Assembly: GCA_023443925.1 (NCBI GenBank)
Contig: JAEZSL010000048.1
Coordinates: 1 to 10,375, forward strand
Length of the DNA: 10,375 bases
Origin: Bacillota bacterium
GTDB lineage: Bacteria > Bacillota_A > Clostridia > Lachnospirales > Lachnospiraceae
Reading direction: 5' to 3'
Shown: in pieces, positions 5,207-10,375 of the stretch
How positions within the stretch are numbered: position 1 is the stretch's first letter
Layout of the letters: the number at the start of each line of letters is the position of its first letter
Position numbers and translations under genes: made by a program
The notes under the pieces: model-generated
The model's input: only the letters and a program-made list of their open reading frames with translations
What the model was told of the DNA's origin: nothing
The model's database searches: none

Positions 5207-5350
5207 ATCCTGCAGGACAATTTGCACGATAAACCGGCTAAAGAATTTATTATTTATGAAGGAGTCTGGCTTGCCAGACTCAAGCGCTGACGCGCTGTCA
5301 CGACAGTGACAGCTTCCAAAGGATTTATCCTTTTGCGTGTTCATGTGCAT
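5204..5350 (-). CDS. Possible small protein (46-48 residues) carried by a palindromic repeat element
   Basis: A - strand frame opens at ATG 5350 (or, better placed after GGCAGGA, ATG 5344) and ends at TAA 5206-5204. It begins MHMNTQKDKSFGSCHCRDSA, continues through SALESGKPDSFINNK, and ends with a hydrophobic/aromatic tail FFSRFIVQIVLQD. The first part is encoded by a row of perfect palindromes (5262-5333), so the peptide may simply be read through a structured element. The tail lies outside the palindromes. It resembles, from memory and unverified, small repeat-derived ORFs predicted in Lachnospiraceae genomes. Its stop codon overlaps the -35 of the sigma-D-like promoter. Real translation is doubtful. 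Confidence 0.3.
   Translation of the reverse strand: MHMNTQKDKSFGSCHCRDSASALESGKPDSFINNKFFSRFIVQIVLQD
5258..5333. repeat. Mosaic of four perfect short hairpins, all with 4-nt loops
   Basis: In order: GAGTCTGG/CCAGACTC (5262-5281, loop CTTG), AGCGC/GCGCT (5283-5296, loop TGAC), GCTGTCAC/GTGACAGC (5294-5313, loop GACA) and AAAGGA/TCCTTT (5318-5333, loop TTTA). GAAG (5258-5261) can pair with CTTC (5313-5316), closing the first three arms into a cloverleaf-like junction. CTTCCA (5313-5318) can instead pair with TGGAAG (5357-5362). This is probably a dispersed REP-like or MITE-like element; being dispersed cannot be shown from one window. Confidence 0.7.
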
Positions 5351-5394
5351 CCTGCCTGGAAGGTATAGGTAAGTTCGGAGAACTCCTATAAATT

Positions 5395-5438
5395 AAAAAA
5401 GTACACCCAAAATCATTACTGACTATGGCGTGTACTTT
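5395..5438 (-). terminator. Terminator of the metallopeptidase-epimerase-esterase operon
   Basis: On the - strand AAAGTACAC (5438-5430) pairs perfectly with GTGTACTTT (5406-5398), and a run of six T then AATTT follows. It begins 4 bp after the esterase stop codon. The loop is about 23 nt, long but with additional GCC/GGG-type pairing at its base. Confidence 0.85.
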
Positions 5439-5441
5439 GAG

Positions 5442-6428
5442 TTACAGTATATGTTTTAATATCTCGTCTGCCCAAAGCTTACCATGGGCCTTTAGTCCGG
5501 ATAATGTAAAATGTGCACTGTTTAACATACGGTAATCACCCTGCAGGAGATCACTGTCCGGCCCTTTAAGAACATCCTTTTCATTGCAGCAGAGTAATTG
5601 AGCCCTTTTTACCGCAGCCTCCTTACCCCTGTCTGCTTTAGGATGATAAGCCGCACCGGCCACCATCCAGGGAACCTGCCATCCGCTATCCCTTCTTGAA
5701 CGGTTTATCAAATCAGTTAGTAAATCCCTGTAACGATTCGTATCCGTGGAATTTACCGCATCGGTTTCTCCCTGGTGCCAAAGCACGGCTCTTACTCCGG
5801 CCTGGCCGGATTGGCGCAGTGCATTTAACAGCCGCTTATATTTTACCGTATGGTCAGCAAATTCTTCCAGAGCGGCTCCGCCCCAGCCTGTGGCATAAAA
5901 CCCTACCGGCATGCCTAACTGTCCCGACAGCAGATCTCCTACCGTTGGCCAGATGGAACCGCCATTCCCCATATCAACTTCCGGTCCCGGTTCACAAGGC
6001 TGGGGATCCTGACAGGGTTCCCAGCCGTTTAACCTGGGATTAAAGCATACTGCCATATTGCTCTTGGCTTTTGTAAGTGTTTCTCCAAAATTCAGGGAAT
6101 TGGACTGCCCGCAGGTGATAAAAACTTCGCCAACTCCAATTCTCTCTATTTCCTCTGTTTCTACGATTTCACCGTCTTCATCCATTGCTTCCATGCAGAG
6201 GGTAAACCAGTCTCCGGCCGGCAGTGAAATACTTCCGGCAGCCGTTCCCCAGGACAGCTTTAAAGCAGACCATTGGGATACATAATCCGGGCGAATGGCT
6301 TTTATACGGATACTTTTCACCGGCCGGGTATATAATACTTCTACCGGAATATGTGCCATGTTCTTCTCATCTCTCTGATAAACAGCAGAATTTAGCGGCT
6401 GCGTAATGAAGGTACAGCGTGGTTTCAT
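5442..6428 (-). CDS. SASA/CE6-like carbohydrate acetylesterase, cytoplasmic
   Basis: The 328-residue protein starts 8 nt after AGAAGGAG. It shows the blocks of the sialate O-acetylesterase / carbohydrate esterase family 6 SGNH fold: FITCGQSNS with nucleophile S109, a Gly-rich TGWGGAALEEF (180-190), VLWHQGETDA (215-224, HQGE) and the His block NSAHFTLSGL with H306. An N-terminal beta-sandwich (about 1-95) precedes it. These enzymes remove O-acetyl groups from xylan fragments or other sugars. No signal peptide is seen, so it should act on imported oligosaccharides. In CE6 enzymes the triad Asp is usually three residues before the His; here that position is N303. It is last in a probable operon after a LacX-like epimerase, and an acetylxylan role fits the nearby xylanase. 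The substrate is inferred. Confidence 0.88.
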   Translation of the reverse strand: MKPRCTFITQPLNSAVYQRDEKNMAHIPVEVLYTRPVKSIRIKAIRPDYVSQWSALKLSWGTAAGSISLPAGDWFTLCMEAMDEDGEIVETEEIERIGVGEVFITCGQSNSLNFGETLTKAKSNMAVCFNPRLNGWEPCQDPQPCEPGPEVDMGNGGSIWPTVGDLLSGQLGMPVGFYATGWGGAALEEFADHTVKYKRLLNALRQSGQAGVRAVLWHQGETDAVNSTDTNRYRDLLTDLINRSRRDSGWQVPWMVAGAAYHPKADRGKEAAVKRAQLLCCNEKDVLKGPDSDLLQGDYRMLNSAHFTLSGLKAHGKLWADEILKHIL

Positions 6429-6469
6429 CCGATTGACTCCTTCTTATTACTACCTGAGGTGATACACCC

Positions 6470-6500
6470 AAAAAGTGTTACCATAAGGTGATATTTTTTT
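6470..6500. other. Hairpin between the epimerase and esterase genes
   Basis: AAAAAGTGTTACC (6470-6482) and GGTGATATTTTTT (6487-6499) can form 13 bp with a 4-nt loop on + strand RNA, using three G-U pairs. On the - strand, which carries the genes, those pairs become A-C mismatches, so the hairpin is much weaker. It overlaps the epimerase stop codon. Probably only a weak intercistronic structure for the operon, or a stop for antisense transcription. Confidence 0.35.
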
Positions 6501-7380
6501 ATTCTAAAACTTTAATCGTATACTGCAAATTCTTTTCCCCATGAGGACGTAAGGGTATTATATAGGGTTTCTCCGAAATTTTATTTCCATCCTGTTCCAT
6601 TGCAGGCATACCATGCCAGGGTTCCAGACACAGATATGGTGCTTTTTTTATGCCAAAAGTCCAGAGAGCCAGCACCGGAAAACCATCATATTGGAACCGA
6701 ATTCCCCGCCCGTTCTGTTTATTTTTAAGCATCAAAGAATGGCTGGCAATCCGGTCAATAATCAGCGGTCCTTTCTCAAACATATCATGAGCCAAAGAAA
6801 TTGTATCTTCTTCGTCCAGTAAGCTAAAATACCACTCCGGTATAATCGGATCATCTCCGGGCGGAAAATAAGCCCCCGCGGTAAGAGATCTGTCAAATAT
6901 AATCTCATAATCCTCAAAAACTTCCCCGCTAAATACCGGACACTTTACCCCTACATGCCCGCCGATGTTAAAATACATCGTTTCCTCATCTTCATTTACA
7001 ATTTTATAAGAAGTCGTAAAACCGTTTTGATTCAAAGTATGGGTAACATAAAAGGAAAAACGGTAAGGATATACTTTTCTGGTTTCTATATTATCACGAA
7101 GTAAAAAGGTTACAAAATGTTCCCCCGCTTCATATATTTCAAATTCGCTGTTCCGCGCAAAGCCATGCTTTAGCAGGGAATAATTTTCTCCTTTTATCCG
7201 GGTTTTTCCATCTTTCAGAGTTCCGATGACCGGAAATAGATGCGGCGACCGGCCGCTCCAAAACCTTTCATCCCCATTCCATAAATGCTCCGTTTTGCTG
7301 CCGTCCATATAAGATATTAATTCACCCCCCAGGGTATCGGCTACTCCCCGGGCATCCTCATATTTTAAATCTACCAGCAT
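6499..7380 (-). CDS. Aldose 1-epimerase (mutarotase) family protein, LacX-like
   Basis: The 293-residue, mostly beta protein matches the galactose mutarotase-like fold of LacX-type epimerases: FWSGRSPHLFPVIG (40-53), HGFARNSEF (H72, R76), the second His in NIGGHVG (H142) and the base region YLCLEPWHGMP (E253). It interconverts alpha and beta anomers of a hexose or pentose, or a related sugar, in the cytoplasm. The family's GGHPAF motif is GGHVGV here, a small departure. The ATG follows a G-rich GGGGGTAG and is 17 bp after the metallopeptidase stop, so the two are surely co-transcribed; the esterase starts 70 bp after it. The exact sugar is not determinable. Confidence 0.88.
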   Translation of the reverse strand: MLVDLKYEDARGVADTLGGELISYMDGSKTEHLWNGDERFWSGRSPHLFPVIGTLKDGKTRIKGENYSLLKHGFARNSEFEIYEAGEHFVTFLLRDNIETRKVYPYRFSFYVTHTLNQNGFTTSYKIVNEDEETMYFNIGGHVGVKCPVFSGEVFEDYEIIFDRSLTAGAYFPPGDDPIIPEWYFSLLDEEDTISLAHDMFEKGPLIIDRIASHSLMLKNKQNGRGIRFQYDGFPVLALWTFGIKKAPYLCLEPWHGMPAMEQDGNKISEKPYIIPLRPHGEKNLQYTIKVLE

Positions 7381-7397
7381 TAAACTACCCCCGTTAT

Positions 7398-8039
7398 TTA
7401 AAGATTATATTCTTTTGCCTTTGCTTCTTTCTCCTTAAGCATCCCGGCAAAATAATCCTTCTTCATTTTACCACTGTTTACCAGATAAATATAGTCATAT
7501 ACATTCGGAAGCTCCTTTAAGCCCAGCAGTTCCTTGGCAAAGGCATGAGCCGCAATTTCACTGCACCTTTGTATCCGTGCTTTCCGTGTAAAGGTAAGCA
7601 GTTTCATGGTAACGATTTCCTCCAGCCGGTCCGGAACAAAGTTACTATTGATATATTCCAAATAATGAAAGAATTCATGACCAAGATGTATTTTTAAGGC
7701 TTCCTCATAAGTCAGGGCTTTCCTGCCCTCATAACCTGAGTTTTTTGCAAGCTCCCGAATGGACCCTTCATAAATGCAGATTTTTGTATGCTTTTTATCC
7801 ATTTCAACCTGGGCTCTGTAAGATATACCGTAGGTTTTTTTGCTTTCCCTTATATATTCTATCTCAATTTTATTTTCTTGACATAAATCGAAAATATCTC
7901 TTTTTAAATATATCTTTGCCGTTTCTCTTCCGATATCCATGGATTCTTTAATATAGTATGCCAGTTTTTCCTTCGGTATTTTATGATAAAGCAAATCATT
8001 GGATATTTCACATAGCGCCAAAACCTCATCTTTTATCAT
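7398..8039 (-). CDS. ImmA/IrrE-like HExxH zinc metallopeptidase
   Basis: The 213-residue protein has a zinc peptidase motif H121-E-F-F-H125 in LGHEFFHYLE, followed by a helix with the likely third ligand E161 in RCSEIAAHAFAKELL. That spacing and the EiaAhaFAkeLL pattern match the ImmA/IrrE (DUF955) family. The N-terminal half (1-60) is helical, then strands (KIEIEYIRE, TKICIYEG) lead into the catalytic helix, as in that family. ImmA peptidases cleave repressors; here there is no helix-turn-helix partner gene next to it, so the target is unknown. No signal peptide, so cytoplasmic. Ribosome binding site AGAGGT is 4 nt before the ATG, slightly close. Its leader carries a 36-bp tandem repeat. It is first in the operon with the epimerase and esterase. 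Confidence 0.8.
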   Translation of the reverse strand: MIKDEVLALCEISNDLLYHKIPKEKLAYYIKESMDIGRETAKIYLKRDIFDLCQENKIEIEYIRESKKTYGISYRAQVEMDKKHTKICIYEGSIRELAKNSGYEGRKALTYEEALKIHLGHEFFHYLEYINSNFVPDRLEEIVTMKLLTFTRKARIQRCSEIAAHAFAKELLGLKELPNVYDYIYLVNSGKMKKDYFAGMLKEKEAKAKEYNL

Positions 8040-8058
8040 GGTAACCTCTTTTCCTGAG

Positions 8059-8165
8059 CTGCTCTAGTTCCTTGCTTAGATTCTGTTCATGCACTGCTCT
8101 AGTTCCTTGCTCAAAACCCAGTCCATAGACTGCCTTAATTTCTTACTAAAAATCCTGTTTATGGA
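8059..8165 (-). repeat. 35/36-bp tandem repeat upstream of the metallopeptidase, three units
   Basis: On the + strand, units start at 8059 (35 bp), 8094 (36 bp) and 8130 (36 bp), with a partial unit at 8166; the shared core is CTGCTCTAGTTCCTTGCT, decaying to CTGCCTTAATTTCTTACT. Read on the - strand, the two 36-bp units give an open frame INRIFSKKLRQS then MDWVLSKELEQC then MNRI and a stop caused by the one-base-shorter last unit. If that base were restored, the frame would continue SKELEQLRKRGYHDKR and run across the metallopeptidase start. No terminator or clear promoter was seen in this gap. Confidence 0.75.
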
Positions 8166-8195
8166 CTACTATATCTGCCCTACATTCAATATATT

Positions 8196-10331
8196 TTATT
8201 TATAAGCAACTGCAATTATCTCTTCCTGGTCTGTCAGGGCTTCTGTTTCCACTTCTAATATGGAATACAGCTGATCGGCGGTCTGCATACCTGTCAAATC
8301 CAGCATTTTTTCCCGGTAAAAAACAAATACCTTGGGAATGGTGGCATTGGCATCCGAATAAATGGTGTTTTCATCTAAGAACCGCTTAAATTCCGTTGTA
8401 CGGTTCCCTTTCACAAATTTGATAGAGAATGCTTTTTCCTTCTTAAGACGGACAACACCTTCCCTGTCAATGACACAGAGGCTTTCTTTTTTAGCAGAGA
8501 ATAATCCTAATATCTTTTTCTTTGTTACCGATTTGTATACATTCCACCGTCCGGTTTCAAATAGGTAGGAAGTCTCCACCGGCTGTGCTCCCAAAGCTTC
8601 CGCAGAAATAGCCTGTAACTGCTCCTTGCTGAGGCTGGAAGAGTTTAAATCTTTCTGTCTTAACTCCGTGGCACCGGTAGCGATTGCACGTAATATATTT
8701 TTCTGGGAATCGATCTCTATGGAAACATCCACCGTATCCTCTTTAGCTCCGGACTGGACAATCTTCTCGATGATATCCATTCTGATTTTTTTAATATCTT
8801 CATCCGTAGGGTTCACAATGGTTCTTTCAAACTGCTCTCTTACCATGGCAAGGGCAACTCCGATGGTAGAGATATAAGGGGCGTTCTTAGCCAGCTTCCA
8901 TTTAAATCCCATGTGTTCTGCCAGGGCATTTACCACGACCGCACCGCTGCCGCCGCCGCCTACCAGGGTAATGAATTTCCGATCCAGTTCATATTCGGAT
9001 ATTAAATCATTAATTACTGTCTCCAGTTTTTTCAGGGCCAGTTTCATTACCTGTCCGGCCGCTTCCTCTGCAGAAACCCCCAGGTAATCTCCAAGAATCT
9101 TCCAGGAGGCTTTTGTACTGTTTAAATTACCCTGTGCATAATCCCCTTCCGGAATATAGCCTAACAAATTGGCAGCACCGGCAAGGGTATAGGAGTACTC
9201 GCTGCCCTCCTGGGTTCGTACTAAAACATACTCCGAAGGATCGTCCTGGCGGGGGCTGACAAATTTAACTTCACCTCCGGTTATGGTTCCCTCCTCCTGG
9301 AAACACTCGTACTCTACACCGGCAATGTGGGCACTTCTGGGTCCGATATCTACAATTTTTTTATCCTTTACCCGTACCATGCTGCCTCCGGCAACCCCTA
9401 AAGTCCTGACATCCAACGACTGCAGATAGGTCTTGTGTCCTCCAACCTGGGCATATTTAATCATTACCTTTCCGTTTTTGATTACGGAAATATCTACGCT
9501 GGTACCGCCTACTTCAAAGAAAATACCATCCGATATTTTTTCATACATAAGAGCGCCGGCTACACCCGCAGCCAGACCGGATAACATGGTAAGTATCGGT
9601 CTTTTCCGCACCTCATTAATACTCATAACGCCGCCGTCACAGCGCATAATCATTAAATTGGATTTGATTTTCATATCCAAAACTGCCTGCTCCGTCATAT
9701 TAGCCGTCTCCATCATTTTCGGTATAAGACTGGCATTTACCACGGCAGTTCTGGTTCTCATCTTTAATCCGTACAGCTGGGATATTTCGTGTCCCCCGGT
9801 ATAGAACAAGTTCTTCTCCCCTGCCTTTTTCATGACCTTTAATTCATCCTCCGGGTCATCCACGCTGTAAGCCGCGGAGGCCACCATAACTTCCGCTTTT
9901 TTTTGAAGCAGCTCATTTATGGCAGTTTCAATGGACTGATCATTTAATTCCCGGGTATCAATAAAAGTATGACTGGAATGCAGATACTTGCCCGGAGCCA
10001 GTTCTATATCTTCAACATTGGTTTCATTTTTGGCACTTCTGGCATCCATACCGGTACCCATTCCGATAACACCTACCGCTGCCACGTCCCCTTCCAAAAG
10101 GGCGTTGGTGGCCTGGGTAGTTCCATGGGCAATAAAGACCACATCATCCGGGGAAACACCGTTTTCCTCCATAAGCTCGGAGATTATTTTAACTATACCG
10201 ATTGCAACACCCTCTTTATGGGTGGTGGGTATTTTTCGTTTGGCCATTACTTCATAGGTATCATTATCAATAAGCACTGCGTCTGTAAAGGTTCCGCCGA
10301 CATCAATACCGATTCTAACTTTTTTTCTCAT
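8196..10331 (-). CDS. Hydantoinase/oxoprolinase-family ATPase (HyuA-like)
   Basis: The 711-residue protein starts at ATG 10331, 6 nt after AAGAGGTG; an in-frame GTG at 10340 is part of that binding site. It has an ASKHA ATPase-type core: phosphate loop GIDVGGTFTDAVL (8-20), HGTTQATNALLEG (69-81), FFEVGGTSVDIS (271-282) and the adenosine-site LVGGGGSGAVVVNALAEHMG (456-475). Family members (HyuA, 5-oxoprolinase, acetone carboxylase beta subunits) use ATP to open or activate a cyclic amide, hydantoin or ketone. The last 210 residues or so (about 500-711) are not the usual family C-terminus that I recognise, so the substrate is uncertain. No HyuB partner is in the window; one may lie upstream, beyond 10375. 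The gene is 156 bp before the metallopeptidase, and co-transcription is possible but unproven. Confidence 0.88.
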   Translation of the reverse strand: MRKKVRIGIDVGGTFTDAVLIDNDTYEVMAKRKIPTTHKEGVAIGIVKIISELMEENGVSPDDVVFIAHGTTQATNALLEGDVAAVGVIGMGTGMDARSAKNETNVEDIELAPGKYLHSSHTFIDTRELNDQSIETAINELLQKKAEVMVASAAYSVDDPEDELKVMKKAGEKNLFYTGGHEISQLYGLKMRTRTAVVNASLIPKMMETANMTEQAVLDMKIKSNLMIMRCDGGVMSINEVRKRPILTMLSGLAAGVAGALMYEKISDGIFFEVGGTSVDISVIKNGKVMIKYAQVGGHKTYLQSLDVRTLGVAGGSMVRVKDKKIVDIGPRSAHIAGVEYECFQEEGTITGGEVKFVSPRQDDPSEYVLVRTQEGSEYSYTLAGAANLLGYIPEGDYAQGNLNSTKASWKILGDYLGVSAEEAAGQVMKLALKKLETVINDLISEYELDRKFITLVGGGGSGAVVVNALAEHMGFKWKLAKNAPYISTIGVALAMVREQFERTIVNPTDEDIKKIRMDIIEKIVQSGAKEDTVDVSIEIDSQKNILRAIATGATELRQKDLNSSSLSKEQLQAISAEALGAQPVETSYLFETGRWNVYKSVTKKKILGLFSAKKESLCVIDREGVVRLKKEKAFSIKFVKGNRTTEFKRFLDENTIYSDANATIPKVFVFYREKMLDLTGMQTADQLYSILEVETEALTDQEEIIAVAYK

Positions 10332-10375
10332 GTTCTGCACCTCTTATATTCGTCTATATTTGTCTTGATTGGTTA

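Noticed and set aside
9433..9804. 123-residue + strand ORF opposite the HyuA-like gene
   Set aside because: Antisense shadow of a clear conserved protein; no ribosome binding site or recognisable motif.
10341..10375. Possible stop codon (TAA on the - strand at 10375) of an upstream gene
   Set aside because: Only 35 bases remain; no frame can be judged.

Overview
The window looks like chromosomal DNA of a low-GC, anaerobic, plant-polysaccharide-degrading Firmicute, most likely a Clostridia member of the Lachnospiraceae type. This is inferred from strong AGGAGG-type ribosome binding sites, AT-rich intergenic DNA, an EFR1-type ferredoxin, a secreted family 11 xylanase very similar to Bacillus/Clostridium enzymes, and a sigma-D (flagellar) type promoter. 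No species is claimed.

Layout, left half (+ strand): the 3' end of an EFR1-like ferredoxin gene (to 497); an AT-rich 500-bp gap with a palindromic -10 region and a 30-bp tandem repeat that encodes a 10-residue peptide repeat; a zinc-ribbon/DUF2007-like membrane-anchored protein (1012-1533) with a terminator; a roughly 730-bp leader region ending in very small ORFs and a 15-bp tandem repeat; the GH11 xylanase (2314-2952); a long perfect hairpin; and an SUMF1/FGE-fold lipoprotein (3197-4030) with a terminator overlapping its stop codon.

Right half (- strand, read from right to left): a hydantoinase/oxoprolinase-family ATPase (10331-8196), a gap with a 36-bp tandem repeat, an ImmA/IrrE-like HExxH metallopeptidase (8039-7398), a LacX-like aldose 1-epimerase (7380-6499) and an SASA/CE6-like carbohydrate acetylesterase (6428-5442), closed by a good terminator (5438-5395). 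The last three genes are tightly spaced and probably form one operon. Further left, a mosaic of perfect short palindromes with a possible 46-48 residue ORF precedes a Lys/Glu-rich coiled-coil protein (5131-4151) with its own sigma-D-like promoter.

Functional reading: the xylanase, acetylesterase and mutarotase fit extracellular and then intracellular breakdown of acetylated xylan, although they lie in separate transcription units. The coiled-coil gene is probably co-regulated with motility. The most unusual feature is recurrent: intergenic tandem repeats (periods 30, 15 and 35/36 bp, plus weaker 21 and 14 bp ones) sit just upstream of three unrelated genes, and the three strong ones read as open peptide repeats. 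No CRISPR array, transposase, tRNA or rRNA was seen.
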